Shown here: in pieces, positions 43,600 to 52,991 of the stretch
Numbering within the stretch: the stretch's first letter is position 1
Layout of the letters: every line of letters begins with the position of its first letter
From: CAWJMN01 sp963844055
Lineage (GTDB): Bacteria > Planctomycetota > Planctomycetia > Pirellulales > Pirellulaceae
DNA: 64,000 nucleotides
NCBI GenBank assembly: GCA_963844055.1
Contig: CAWJMN010000002.1
Span: 1,302,001 to 1,366,000, forward strand
Direction: 5' to 3'
Position numbers and translations under genes: made by a program
The notes under the pieces: model-generated
Told to the model about the DNA's origin: nothing
The model's input: only the letters and a program-made list of their open reading frames with translations
Databases searched by the model: none

Positions 43600-44463
43600 C
43601 TAAGCCGACTTTGCAATGGCCTCCTTGGCCACTTCGATACATTCCTTCATCTCGGCAATCGGGTTTTCAGGATTGGCTTCGTATTCCAGCGCCAGCGAAC
43701 CGTACGCAGGGAACTTGACCTTTCGCAGTGCCTTGAACATCCCTACGACGTCCAGGTTCCCCTTACCAATCACGACGTTCTTCGAGGCTGTCCCCTTTTC
43801 GACGTCATCCTTGATATGGGTCGCAAACACGCGTGGGCCCAATTGCAAAACGGCATCCACGGGGTTTTGGCCGGTTCGCAAGAAGTGACCGCAATCAACG
43901 CAAGCACCCACGTAAGGATGCCGCTTATCAACCGCCTTCACAACGCTTTCAATCTTGTCGTACAAAGCGCCCGGACCATGGTTGTGGATGGCAATCCGAA
44001 TGTCATATTCGGCAACCAGCTTGTCGAGGCTGTCAAACGAGTCTGGCTCAGGATTGGCCGTGATGACCTTCACGCCCGCTTGCTTGGCAAACGCAAACAA
44101 CTTCTTGTTGGCTTCATGATCCTTGGTAAAGCCATGCACGCCGTGGCCAGCCAACTTGATTCCATTGTCAGCCAGCAACTTCAGCGTTTCAGCAATCTCA
44201 GTGGCCGAAGCGGTCGTAGGCAAATGCTTCCCATAGAACTCAGCATAGTGCAGCCCCATGCCATGCAAGTGACGTACACATTCCAGCAGGTTGAAGTTCC
44301 GTAGCGAGTAGCTTTGGGCACCTACAGGAAAACCGCCGAACGGATCGTCAGCAAGATTGAAGTTCGCAGCCTTCAACACCTGGGGCATATCGAACCACAG
44401 GGCACCGGCAGCCGCTGCCGCTCCCATCACCGCAAACCGCCGCCGAGAGAGGCGAGTATCCAT
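43600..44463 (-). CDS. TAT-exported sugar phosphate isomerase/epimerase-like protein
   Basis: 287 residues from ATG 44463 (AGGAA seven bases upstream; the longer frame to 44490 has no support). It begins MDTRLSRRRFAVMGAAAAAG, a twin-arginine signal, so the protein is exported folded. The rest is an AP endonuclease-2/xylose-isomerase-like TIM barrel with HGVHG, a Glu/Asp/His metal set (ANPEPDSFD, CVDCGHF, ATHIKDD, LEYE). Such planctomycete proteins are thought to act on sugars outside the cytoplasm. Substrate unknown. Confidence 0.83.
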   Translation of the reverse strand: MDTRLSRRRFAVMGAAAAAGALWFDMPQVLKAANFNLADDPFGGFPVGAQSYSLRNFNLLECVRHLHGMGLHYAEFYGKHLPTTASATEIAETLKLLADNGIKLAGHGVHGFTKDHEANKKLFAFAKQAGVKVITANPEPDSFDSLDKLVAEYDIRIAIHNHGPGALYDKIESVVKAVDKRHPYVGACVDCGHFLRTGQNPVDAVLQLGPRVFATHIKDDVEKGTASKNVVIGKGNLDVVGMFKALRKVKFPAYGSLALEYEANPENPIAEMKECIEVAKEAIAKSA

Positions 44464-44639
44464 AGACCATTCCTCGTGAAAGTACGTCAATTCTGAAGTC
44501 TTCGCGGCAACGCCAAGCGTGGCACGCCCAAACCACCATTATGAACGCCCCTCCCAACGCCTGCCACCTCCCCACAACGAAGGGTCCCGCAAGCTTTTCT
44601 CCCCCGTCGTGCCGCAACTGCACTTAAATGTCACGCATT

Positions 44640-44683
44640 TTCAGAGCCGGAAGCGTAAGCGCCCGGTCATCCCCCCGTGCATC
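44640..44683 (+). repeat. Dispersed repeat, single copy, opposite orientation
   Basis: Reads TTCAGAGCCGGAAGCGT then AGCG and CATCCCCCCGTGC, matching the reverse complement of the start of the two repeats at 53484-53716, with a few mismatches and a one-base length change. Confidence 0.7.
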
Positions 44684-44962
44684 CCGTCGGTCAGCGCCGT
44701 CAGGCCTGACAACAAACAAGTCCGCCCCTTAAACCGCCCCCCAAAGTAGACGCGCACATCTTGCCGCGTCCAATCCGCTCCCCATTCAAACCACGTTGAT
44801 CCATTCACTTGCCTGGGTGGCACTGGCAAGTTCCCCGAGAGAACACTTAGCCATCCAGAAAACCCTCGTTTCGGGGCTGGCCAGTGTTCCCCTATTTGAG
44901 CGCCGTCGGGCCTAAGCAACTGTCCACCCATCCAGCTCTTCCAAATCATTCTCCTCTGCTGG

Positions 44963-44988
44963 CCGTGTCCTTCCGTGTTCCTCCGTGT
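44963..44988 (+). repeat. Three CCGTGT units with ten-base period
   Basis: CCGTGT at 44963, 44973 and 44983. The spacing is about one helical turn, but the setting beside a dispersed repeat suggests repeat debris rather than a binding-site array. Confidence 0.4.
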
Positions 44989-45007
44989 ACCAAATTTCCC
45001 CCCGCCC

Positions 45008-47380
45008 CTAATTCCGCAATACGTACAGCACCACATTCGCCCCAATCCGAGCAGCGTCCTCCGGCGTGTATCCCTTACATTCCAGCGACGTCCCCTTCTC
45101 TAGCGCACAGCTCAAATCGTAGGGAGACAAAATCGCCACCACACGTCCCTCAATCTCCACCACTTCCAACAGCGGCGGAACCGTCACCAATTGCGCCTCA
45201 AGCGGACCATCGGCCGTCTTTCGCAGCGGATCACGCAGCTTCACTCGGCGCACATCAAAACCATTGAACTCTTCCGTGAACAAAGGATGACCATCCGACA
45301 GCTTCTCAAACTTGGCCTGCGGAAGCATCGCCAAAATCTCTTCACGAAACGACCTCGCAAATTCCGCATTCCCGCAGATGGCATCCGCAAACAAAACGCC
45401 ACCGTTGTTCAAATACGCCGTAAGTTGCGAACGTTCTGCGGCCGAAAAGCGAAACCCTGATCGGCCGTGCAAAAACATCAACGGATGGTCCAAAATAGCC
45501 GGATCATCCGCCGCAAAGATCCGCTTTCGCAGATCCACCTTCATATCCAGCTTCTGCTCTATCACCATCAACAAGTTATTGACCGAGTTCGGCGCATCAT
45601 CGGCACCGCCGCCGTGGCTCAACTTCGGCAGTGAAAGCGCACCCAGCTCAAGCTTCCCCATATCCCTATTCACCGTGACCGTCGGCCGATCCAGCTTTTC
45701 CTTCAGTTGTCGATTGGTCGCATAGGCCACCACATTGGCCCCCAGCTTTGCACACACCTCTACTTCGCCCCGAATCTTCTCGGGCAAAGTCAAAGCGCGG
45801 TAAGGAAACGCCAACTCCCAGCGACACGACAAACTGCGCGGACAATAAACTACGCTCGTCCGACAACAGGTATCCAGCCCCCACAGCCAAAAGTCCTTAT
45901 CCTTGGGCAGGTCATTCGGCTTGATCGCTTCCTGTGCGTACCAAACCGCATGGTCCGGCGGCAACTTGCGCAGCTCCGAATCCGGAAACAGCTCTGCCAT
46001 CAGCGCCCGAAAATCCTTGTCAAACTGCTGACCATTGCAGCCGTTTCCATCGCAGGCCTCGGCAAACAGAAATCCCCCTTGGTTCAAATAGTCCCGCAGG
46101 TTTTGCTTCTGCTGCGCATCCAATCGCAAGCCGCTACTTCCACTCAGAAAAAGGACCGGCGATTCCAGCATGTCAGCCACCGTCGCCGTCTGAATGTCCA
46201 CCGACTGCCAAGACAACTCTTTTCTCCACAGCTTCTCGATGCGGCCCGTCAAATTCTGGATCGCCCGCCGATGGTTATCCCAGTCCGTCCCAGGCCCAGC
46301 GCCATTGCCTTCATGCTTGAGCTTGCCAATCACGACGGGGCGTCGCCCTTTTGCCAAAAACAACAGCGCAAGCGAAGTCGCCACCATTGGCTCATTCTCG
46401 ACAACACCGGTCCCCGTCCAACTTCCATTCACCGATTCCTTCTGCTTCTCCACCAAAAACTCGCATCCCTCACGATACCAATCGTGCTCTCCTAAAAACC
46501 GCTGGCCTGACATCCGTCCCACGCGCTCCACACCATACAAATAATAGAGCAGCCAAATCTCGCTCCGACTTGCGCCATTCAGTCCCAACGTGTTGGGATT
46601 GGTACGTGTCGTAAACTTTTTCGAAAGCCATTCAATGGCCCGTGGAACCGAGTCCCCATCATTGCCGCCACCACAACACTGCAGCGCATCCCCTTGGGCA
46701 ATCGCATCTCGTGCGGCAAGCCGATCCTGAGCAATGATCACCGAGGCGATACCAGCGCAGGTCATGCTCCCCGTCGGAGCATCCTTGCGAACATATCCCC
46801 ACGAACCATCCTTGTATTGCATCTCCGGAGCAATCCAATACTCCAGCGCCATCCGCCAGGTAGAGTCTTTAATCTCAACGCCAGCCTTTTCTGCCTCATG
46901 CAGGGCCAACATCGCAAACTGCGTATTGCTGTTGTCGCCGTTCCCCTGTTCAGGATACGCCCAACCTCCACGCGTATCCCCTTTGGTTCGCTGATGACTT
47001 TCGATCCACTTTGCCAGTTGTCCAATCCGCACTTTGTAACGCACAGGATCGGCCGCACAGTAAACCATGATGTGCAACGACGCCGCATACGTGGAATCGG
47101 GATTCACCCCTTCCAAATACTTCAGTGCCTGCTTTACCGATTTGCTTTCCGGACTTTCACCACATTGCAGCAGCGCCAAAGTGCACAGGGCCGATCGTCC
47201 GCTCAGGTGAATTGCAACCGCCTCGTTCCAATTCCCCTGCGGCTGTTGCTGCTTCTTCAAAAAGTCCACGCCCACCGAAATCGCATGCCGAACCTCTTCG
47301 GCACTTACCTCCGCTCGCACACTCCGCACAAACACCCCAGAAAGCAAAGCACACACAACCAGCACAGCTAATCGCATCAT
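45008..47380 (-). CDS. Exported terpenoid-cyclase-fold protein with tandem DUF4159
   Basis: 790 residues with a signal peptide (LAVLVVCALLSGVFVRSVRA). The N-terminal half (about 25-350) is an alpha/alpha toroid of the squalene-cyclase/prenyltransferase type, with repeats such as GNWNEAVAIHLSGRSALCTL, RGGWAYPEQGNGDNSNTQFA and DGSWGYVRKDAPTGSMTCAG. Two DUF4159-type modules follow; both have the core FLSGSSGLRLD / FLHGRSGFRFS, YLNQGGFLFAE / YLNNGGVLFAD and a closing basic strand. Start: ATG at 47380 with GGGAGGAA seven bases upstream. Function of DUF4159 is unknown; in relatives it lies beside MoxR/DUF58 genes, and here a MoxR/DUF58 pair is divergent next door. Confidence 0.83.
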   Translation of the reverse strand: MMRLAVLVVCALLSGVFVRSVRAEVSAEEVRHAISVGVDFLKKQQQPQGNWNEAVAIHLSGRSALCTLALLQCGESPESKSVKQALKYLEGVNPDSTYAASLHIMVYCAADPVRYKVRIGQLAKWIESHQRTKGDTRGGWAYPEQGNGDNSNTQFAMLALHEAEKAGVEIKDSTWRMALEYWIAPEMQYKDGSWGYVRKDAPTGSMTCAGIASVIIAQDRLAARDAIAQGDALQCCGGGNDGDSVPRAIEWLSKKFTTRTNPNTLGLNGASRSEIWLLYYLYGVERVGRMSGQRFLGEHDWYREGCEFLVEKQKESVNGSWTGTGVVENEPMVATSLALLFLAKGRRPVVIGKLKHEGNGAGPGTDWDNHRRAIQNLTGRIEKLWRKELSWQSVDIQTATVADMLESPVLFLSGSSGLRLDAQQKQNLRDYLNQGGFLFAEACDGNGCNGQQFDKDFRALMAELFPDSELRKLPPDHAVWYAQEAIKPNDLPKDKDFWLWGLDTCCRTSVVYCPRSLSCRWELAFPYRALTLPEKIRGEVEVCAKLGANVVAYATNRQLKEKLDRPTVTVNRDMGKLELGALSLPKLSHGGGADDAPNSVNNLLMVIEQKLDMKVDLRKRIFAADDPAILDHPLMFLHGRSGFRFSAAERSQLTAYLNNGGVLFADAICGNAEFARSFREEILAMLPQAKFEKLSDGHPLFTEEFNGFDVRRVKLRDPLRKTADGPLEAQLVTVPPLLEVVEIEGRVVAILSPYDLSCALEKGTSLECKGYTPEDAARIGANVVLYVLRN

Positions 47381-47677
47381 GATCTGTTCCTCCCGAGGGT
47401 GAAGTTTCCAAAGAAAATCGGCCTAACTACGTATCGGCCCTGGCACACGTTAATCTTACAGGCCCCAGTGACACGTTAGGTCACGGCAGGAACCACCCGA
47501 ACAATCCGACCATTTTCCCACTGGACACTTTGGATTTTGACGCGTCTTATGCAGATTATCCAGTCGCCCGATGATTGTGAATCAGCCCCGGTTCCCCATA
47601 GAATCAAGGGACGAATGCGGCCAATCGGCTCCATTCTCGGTTTTCTGCTCCCTGCGATTCGATAGCCAGCGAACGAA
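47381..47677. promoter_or_regulatory. Divergent promoter region of the DUF4159 and MoxR genes
   Basis: About 297 bases shared upstream of both genes. ACACGTTA occurs twice (47445-47452 and 47471-47478), 26 bases apart in the same direction, and the second is flanked by GTGAC/GTCAC. A regulator site is possible; no promoter box could be assigned. Confidence 0.35.
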
Positions 47678-48694
47678 ATGTCTTCCAAACCAAAATCCCT
47701 CGGTGACATCCTCCAAGAGTTCAGCCAACATCGCCAGGTCATGCAACAAGAATTGCAGCGGGTGATCGTAGGCCAAGACGAAGTGATTGAACAGGTCTTT
47801 GCGGCCATCTTCACGCGCGGCCACTGCTTGCTCGAAGGTGTGCCCGGCCTCGCCAAAACTTTGCTCGTTAGCACGCTGGCAAAGATCCTTGATGTCAGCT
47901 TCAAGCGAATTCAGTTCACGCCGGATCTCATGCCCAGCGACATCACCGGGACGAACGTTCTCGATGAAGACGAAAACGGCAAACGCAACTTCCGATTCGT
48001 CGAAGGCCCTGTCTTCACCAATATTTTGCTCGCGGACGAAATCAACCGTACGCCTCCCAAAACGCAAGCCTCGCTGTTGCAAGCAATGCAAGAACGCGAA
48101 GTGACCGTCGGCCGACAAACCTACGAACTACCGGATCCCTTCTTTACGATCGCTACCCAAAACCCAATCGATCAAGAAGGAACGTATCCGCTCCCCGAAG
48201 CACAGCTCGACCGCTTCATGTTCAACATCAAGGTCGGCTATCCATCAGCAGAGGAAGAAGAGCGCATCCTTTCCAACACCACACGCAACGAAAAGGTCGA
48301 AGTTCGCAAAGTCCTATCGGCCCGCGCGATCATCAACCTGCAAAAGCTCGTCAACTCGGTGGCGGTTAGCGAACACATGGTGAAGTACGTCGCCCGTCTC
48401 GTTCGTGCGACTCGTCCCAAGGATGACTCGGCTCCGAAATTTGTTCGCGAACTAGTCGACTGGGGCGCCGGCCCTCGCGCTGGACAATTCTTGATTAACG
48501 GCGGCAAAGCAATCGCCGCCATGGATGGCCGTTTTTCCGTGGGTGTCGATGATATTCGTAAAATCGCCATCCCCGTTTTGCGACACCGCATCAGCACCAA
48601 TTTCCAGGCCCAGGCCGAAGGAATGACGAACGACACGATTGTCGAACGCCTGCTCAAAGAAGTGAAAGAGCCCGAAGTTGCTAAATTCGCGTAG
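47678..48694 (+). CDS. MoxR-type AAA+ ATPase
   Basis: 338-residue AAA+ ATPase of the MoxR family. Walker A is GVPGLAKT (54-61), Walker B ILLADEINRTPP, sensor 1 TIATQNP, and an arginine-rich C-terminal lid follows. MoxR proteins act as chaperone-like ATPases for partner proteins with von Willebrand or DUF58 domains. The DUF58 gene starts 27 bases later and is the probable partner. The cytoplasmic enzyme starts at ATG 47678 with a weak ribosome site (GCGAACGAA). Confidence 0.92.
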   Translation: MSSKPKSLGDILQEFSQHRQVMQQELQRVIVGQDEVIEQVFAAIFTRGHCLLEGVPGLAKTLLVSTLAKILDVSFKRIQFTPDLMPSDITGTNVLDEDENGKRNFRFVEGPVFTNILLADEINRTPPKTQASLLQAMQEREVTVGRQTYELPDPFFTIATQNPIDQEGTYPLPEAQLDRFMFNIKVGYPSAEEEERILSNTTRNEKVEVRKVLSARAIINLQKLVNSVAVSEHMVKYVARLVRATRPKDDSAPKFVRELVDWGAGPRAGQFLINGGKAIAAMDGRFSVGVDDIRKIAIPVLRHRISTNFQAQAEGMTNDTIVERLLKEVKEPEVAKFA

Positions 48695-48720
48695 CTACGC
48701 CGCTCGCAAGGCCCTTTTGC

Positions 48721-49614
48721 ATGTCTGTTGAAAAATACCTGCGCCCCGAAGTCATCAACCAAATCAAGCGGCTCGACTTGCGCGCTCAGTTTGTGGTGAA
48801 GGGTTTTTTACAGGGACTTCACGCCAGCCCCTTCCATGGCTTTTCGGTCGAGTTCTCCGAGCATCGCCGCTATAGCACCGGAGATGACCCCAAAGACATC
48901 GACTGGCTCGTCTTTGCTAAGACCGATAAGTACTACGTCAAAAAGTTTGAGGCCGAAACCAACCTCACTGGCTACTTGGTCATGGACCTTAGCAGTTCGA
49001 TGGGGTTCACGCAGCGACAAGAGCTCACCAAGTTCGACTACGCGATCTGCTTGGCCGCCTCGCTGTGCTACTTGATGATCCTCCAACAAGATCCCGTCGG
49101 CCTGATCACGTTTGACGAGAAGGTGCGAGAAAGCCTTCCGCCGAAAAGCAAGCGGACGCAAATCTCCAATGTGCTCGGGCTACTCGCCAAGCTCGCCCCC
49201 ACCGGCAAGACCAACATCGGCAACAGCCTCACGCAAGTAGCCGCCATGTTCCGGCACAAAAGCTTGGTCATGATTTTCTCCGACCTGCTGACCGAGCCCG
49301 CTCCTGTCCTTCAAGCCTTGCGTCGCTTAAGGCACCGCGGCCACGATGTCATCCTGTTCCATATTCTGGACGAAGCGGAAGTCAATTTTCCCTACCAAGG
49401 GATGATGGAATTCGAAGACCCAGAATCGGGCGAGGTCGTCACCGTTGACGCCAGCAACTATCGCACGGAATACCAAAGCGAAGTCGAAGCCTTTCGCGAA
49501 CTCTATCGCCGCGAATGTTTCCAAACCGGCGTCGACTATATCCCGCTGGATACCAGCATGCAGTTCGACAAAGCGCTGCTGGAATACCTGCAAAGCCGAA
49601 CCGCCCGCCGCTAG
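48721..49614 (+). CDS. DUF58 protein, MoxR partner
   Basis: 297-residue soluble protein of the DUF58 family, a von Willebrand-A-like fold. The metal-ion site is VMDLSSSMGF near residue 84 (D-x-S-x-S type); the DUF58 core is YSTGDDPKDIDWLVFAKTDK. It ends with the sequence YIPLDTSMQFDKALLEYLQS. It forms an operon with the MoxR ATPase, from which it is separated by 26 bases; in other bacteria the pair helps assemble or activate membrane and envelope proteins. The membrane VWA proteins that often follow are absent here. Confidence 0.9.
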   Translation: MSVEKYLRPEVINQIKRLDLRAQFVVKGFLQGLHASPFHGFSVEFSEHRRYSTGDDPKDIDWLVFAKTDKYYVKKFEAETNLTGYLVMDLSSSMGFTQRQELTKFDYAICLAASLCYLMILQQDPVGLITFDEKVRESLPPKSKRTQISNVLGLLAKLAPTGKTNIGNSLTQVAAMFRHKSLVMIFSDLLTEPAPVLQALRRLRHRGHDVILFHILDEAEVNFPYQGMMEFEDPESGEVVTVDASNYRTEYQSEVEAFRELYRRECFQTGVDYIPLDTSMQFDKALLEYLQSRTARR

Positions 49615-49686
49615 TCGCTTCGCTTGAATCGGGCCCCAGCGAAGACCATCCCTTCGCTCAAAAAAGAGAAATGCCCCTCGTTTCCC

Positions 49687-49702
49687 GCCGGCAAAAACCG
49701 GC
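49687..49702. repeat. REP-like palindrome
   Basis: GCCGG and CCGGC enclose a CAAAAA loop, within flanks of the form GTAGGAGCC on the minus strand. It resembles short palindromic extragenic repeats in shape; only one copy lies in the window. It could also serve to end the MoxR/DUF58 transcript. Confidence 0.4.
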
Positions 49703-49901
49703 TCCTACCCAGATTTCTCTCGCTCCCTGCCTGAAATTGCCTCCAGAACCACGAGTTAGGGAGGGTCCTCCAACTTGACGAGGACCGTCCACGACCTTTA
49801 CCATCAAAAGTTTGGACTTTCGCGCAGGGCCAAACAGCCGGTGATTCTGCCGAGCTGAGGCATTGTTTTGCGCTAGCTTATGTCGAGTAAAGGGTTTTGC
49901 C

Positions 49902-51196
49902 GTGTCGGGAACTTGCGTAATCGGCCTCCAATGGGGGGATGAAGCTAAGGGCAAACTTGTAGACCTGCTGACCTCACGATTCGAGATCGTGGTCCGTTAT
50001 CAGGGGGGCGCAACGCCGGGCATACGGTGGTGGTCGGCGACAAGACCTATAAATTGCACCACGTTCCCAGCGGTATTCTTTCGCCCGGCGTGATGAACGT
50101 CGTCACGCCAGGCGTGGTGATCAATCCGCCTACGCTGCTCAAAGAAATCGAGACCCTCACCACGCAGGGCGTTAGCGTCAAGAATATGATGCTCTCCGAT
50201 CGAGCTCACGTCGTATTCCCTTGGCATATTGCCGAAGACAAGGCGATGAACGAAGGGACCGCCGGCGAAAGCATCGGCACCACGCTTCGTGGTATCGGCC
50301 CTTGCTATCGCGACAAGGTCGGACGTTCGCACGCGGTTCGCCTGGGTGACATGTTCCGCCCCGATTTTGCCGAACGGGTCGCGCACATCGTCAAGGCCAA
50401 GAATCGCCTGCTGTCGGCGCTTGTTGGCGAATCGTTTGTCCCGCTCGATGCCGTCGCTATCCATACGGAATACGCCGCGTACGCCGCTCAGCTCAAGTCG
50501 TTTGTCACCGACACGACCGCCTACCTTTTGGACGCCGTGGAAGATGGCAAAAAGCTGTTGTTCGAAGGGGCACAAGGTTCGCTGCTCGATATCGATCACG
50601 GCACATTCCCCTACGTCACCAGCAGCAATGCTTCGGGAGTTGGAATTTCGTCGGGCTCGGGCGTTCCTGGCCGTTGGATCAAAAAAGTGATCGGCGTTGC
50701 CAAGGCCTACAGCACGCGCGTCGGTGGTGGTCCCTTCCCAACCGAACAGAACAATGAAGTCGGCGAGCGGATTCGTCAGCTCGGCCGCGAATACGGCACA
50801 ACGACCGGCCGCCCACGTCGTTGCGGCTGGTTCGATGCCGTTGCCGTTCGTTACACCGCACGCCTCAGTGGTATCGATTGCCTCTCGATGATGATGATGG
50901 ATGTTCTAAGCCAACTTCCAGAAATCAAGATCTGCGTTGCCTACGAACTCAACGGCGAACGGACGACTCACTTCCCCAGCCATGTCGATGACCTGCGCCA
51001 GGTGAAGCCGATTTACGAGACGATTCCGGGCTGGATGCAAGACGTGACCGGCGTGCGTAAGCTATCGGACATGCCTGCGGGAGCTCGGTCTTACTTGGAC
51101 CGAATCAGCGAGCTGGTTGGCAAGCCTGTCGAAGTCGTTTCCGTCGGTCCCGACCGCGCCCAAACGATGTTCGCTGGCGATTTGGCGACGATGTAA
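49902..51196 (+). CDS. purA: Adenylosuccinate synthetase, one-base frame break
   Basis: First committed step of AMP synthesis: IMP plus aspartate with GTP. The start is GTG at 49902 with AAAGGG upstream, and the N-terminus is IGLQWGDEAKGKLVDLL, which carries the P-loop-like catalytic Asp of the family. Then VRYQGGA should continue NAGHTVVVGDKTYKLHH, but the frame breaks: GCAACGCC at 50010-50016 lacks one A of the expected GCAAACGCC. The continuing frame (from about 50017) holds GTTTGRPRRCGWFD and the rest, giving about 431 residues, the normal length. The interrupted frame is the product of a single base loss and the gene is probably intact. Confidence 0.93.
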
Positions 51197-51225
51197 GCAA
51201 CGCGGTTATCGCAATGCAGTTTACC

Positions 51226-51256
51226 AAAGCCCAGGGGTTAGCCATTGGGCTTTTTT
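51226..51256 (+). terminator. purA terminator overlapping the exonuclease end
   Basis: AAAGCCCA (51226-51233) pairs with TGGGCTTT (51246-51253), then TTTTTT. It lies over the last codons of the convergent exonuclease gene, whose stop is at 51238-51240. Confidence 0.82.
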
Positions 51257-52092
51257 CGTGGAGCTGCATCTAATGGTTTTACTTGGCGAAGGCGGTCGAG
51301 GCGAAAGTGTTTTTCTTCGCCATCGACATGGCAGAGGGCGATGACGTACTGACGTCCATATTCGTCGATGAGCTCTAACGGAGTGATTCGCCGAGGGAAG
51401 GAGCCCTTGGTGCCGCCATCGTAGATGATCTCTAGGTGCTTTTCGGCGTCGATGGCCTGCTGAATGGCTTCCAAATGCGACGATGGACTATTCCCTTGGG
51501 TATGGGCGAGTTCAAAATAGAGCGGCCGAGCAATGCCGAATAGATGGCTGCGATCTTGAAGGCGAGCATGTCGCTGGAGCAGGTGATGAAACACCTGACG
51601 GACGATTACCGCATCCGCCAAAGCACGATGCTCCGTCGTATTGGAAATGCGCAGGTGCCGAGCAACCGTTTCTAGGCGATGGTTAGAAAGCGCGGGAAGG
51701 CTATGACGAACGAGTTGCAAAAGATCCAAAACGGGATTGGTTGGCACGCTCGCTTTGTGACGCCGAAAGCTGGCGGTAAGGAAGCGAACGTCAAAGGATG
51801 CATTATGGGCCAACAGCAATGCCTTAGGCGTGCTGAGAAAGGCTTGTATTTTTGGCAAGACTTCTTCGAGCGTCGGGCAAGAGCGAACCATGGCATTGGT
51901 GATGCCGTGAATTCGTGACACCTGTGCAGGGATAGAGCAACCGGGGTGAACGAGGATTTGCAGACGCTCTAGCTCGGTTCCATCCGCGCGAAAACGAACG
52001 GCACCGAACTCCACAATTCGATCCGAAAAGGGAGAGAGGCCTGTTGTCTCTACGTCGAAAGCCACGAACTCTGAATCGCCAGCGGCTGCCAT
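51238..52092 (-). CDS. DEDDh 3'-5' exonuclease with WYL-like tail
   Basis: 284-residue protein. Residues about 8-175 are a DnaQ-type exonuclease: exo I FDVETTGL (Asp13, Glu15), exo II HNASFDVRFL, exo III HRALADAVIV, the DEDDh form. The C-terminal part (about 205-278) looks like a WYL domain: ITPLELIDEYGRQYVIALCH then EEKHFRLDRLRQVKPL. WYL domains are usually ligand sensors on regulators, so fusion to a nuclease is unusual. A cytoplasmic DNA or RNA trimming role is inferred; DNA polymerase proofreading is possible but no polymerase subunit lies nearby. The start at 52092 is an ATG. Confidence 0.85.
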   Translation of the reverse strand: MAAAGDSEFVAFDVETTGLSPFSDRIVEFGAVRFRADGTELERLQILVHPGCSIPAQVSRIHGITNAMVRSCPTLEEVLPKIQAFLSTPKALLLAHNASFDVRFLTASFRRHKASVPTNPVLDLLQLVRHSLPALSNHRLETVARHLRISNTTEHRALADAVIVRQVFHHLLQRHARLQDRSHLFGIARPLYFELAHTQGNSPSSHLEAIQQAIDAEKHLEIIYDGGTKGSFPRRITPLELIDEYGRQYVIALCHVDGEEKHFRLDRLRQVKPLDAAPRKKPNG

Positions 52093-52186
52093 GCGGTGCT
52101 ATTCCTGGGATGGGGATGAGTGTGAGCGACGTTAAAGCCTGAGAGTCGTCTTAACTGACGATCTGCACAAAAGTGAACTGCCAGAA

Positions 52187-52543
52187 TCACAGGGCTTTCA
52201 TCGCCAGCAATACGGCACCCGTTGTTGCAAAAATGGCGATATGACAAAAAAAGATAACCTGCAGTTTCCATCTGCGTCCGCGGAGCACCTCATCTGCATC
52301 AATCCAAGGGCGCGAAATAAAAAACAGCTTTAGAAGTTGCCAGTCGCGAGAAAATGACTCGAAGAAAGATGGCTCGGGAGATTTCCAGATATAACCTCTT
52401 GGGCTGCCATCTCGACGCCATTCTTCACGATGAAAAAGATACTGATGTTTTACGATTGCATCCCATTCAATGATAGACAGTACAAAACTGATGCTAGAGG
52501 AGGCAATGCAGATTGCAGAAGCAACAACAATTGTAACCGACAT
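52187..52543 (-). CDS. Small two-helix membrane protein
   Basis: 118 residues with a hydrophobic N-terminus (TIVVASAICIASSSISFVLS) and a C-terminal helix (VIFFCHIAIFATTGAVLLAM), separated by a basic/aromatic middle. It is not recognised. ATG at 52543 with only a G-rich region upstream. Natural helix arrangement supports coding. It stands alone, upstream of the exonuclease gene on the same strand. Confidence 0.55.
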   Translation of the reverse strand: MSVTIVVASAICIASSSISFVLSIIEWDAIVKHQYLFHREEWRRDGSPRGYIWKSPEPSFFESFSRDWQLLKLFFISRPWIDADEVLRGRRWKLQVIFFCHIAIFATTGAVLLAMKAL

Positions 52544-52991
52544 TAAAATACCCCGCCCCTGAATTTAGAAATCGTCAGACGATACCTGGCTTTCCTGCTT
52601 CTTTTCAAATCTCCCCCTGCCGCAGAATCTCCTCTGCTTAGTGAATTAGGAGCATAACACAGTACGATTGGTAGGCACAATCAAACGCGCCGTTTGTCGT
52701 AATCTATCCCATACTAGGCTGCTTGCATTTACAACCTGATGTTTTCCTTGCGTGCAGCAGATCCTGGCACAAATGCGGCAATTCGCATTTCTCTTGCAGG
52801 GAGAAATTTCTCGGATCAAAAACGGGTCGCGGCCAAGCGCACTTCTCTCCCGTTTTCAAAATGGTGATATACTGCAAGAGGAGAGCCAGCAGGCGATAAG
52901 GCACGCATTGGCAGTGCCGATTGGGCCGCTAGTTTATTGGCTTTTTCCGCATAGAACTCCTCTTCGAACGACTACCGCGAGAATCGACTCC
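52544..52991. other. Divergent intergenic region
   Basis: About 448 bases. The frame of the next gene is open back to 52752, but those residues are not protein-like, so I leave them out. It must hold the promoters of the two flanking genes; no repeat or RNA gene was recognised. Confidence 0.4.

Larger units (their letters stand above)
44464..45007. other. Intergenic stretch with dispersed repeats
   Basis: About 540 bases without a credible gene. It contains one copy of the dispersed repeat (44640-44683) and a run of three CCGTGT units with exact ten-base spacing (44963, 44973, 44983). A minus-strand frame at 44641-45045 crosses these repeats and is not a gene. Confidence 0.6.

Noticed and set aside
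44641..45045. Minus-strand 134-codon open frame
   Set aside because: It crosses dispersed repeats and overlaps the DUF4159 gene end; composition is unnatural (many Trp, Gly and Arg).
50010..50016. purA as a pseudogene
   Set aside because: The rest of the gene is intact and one A restores the family sequence; a sequence error is more likely for a central purine gene.
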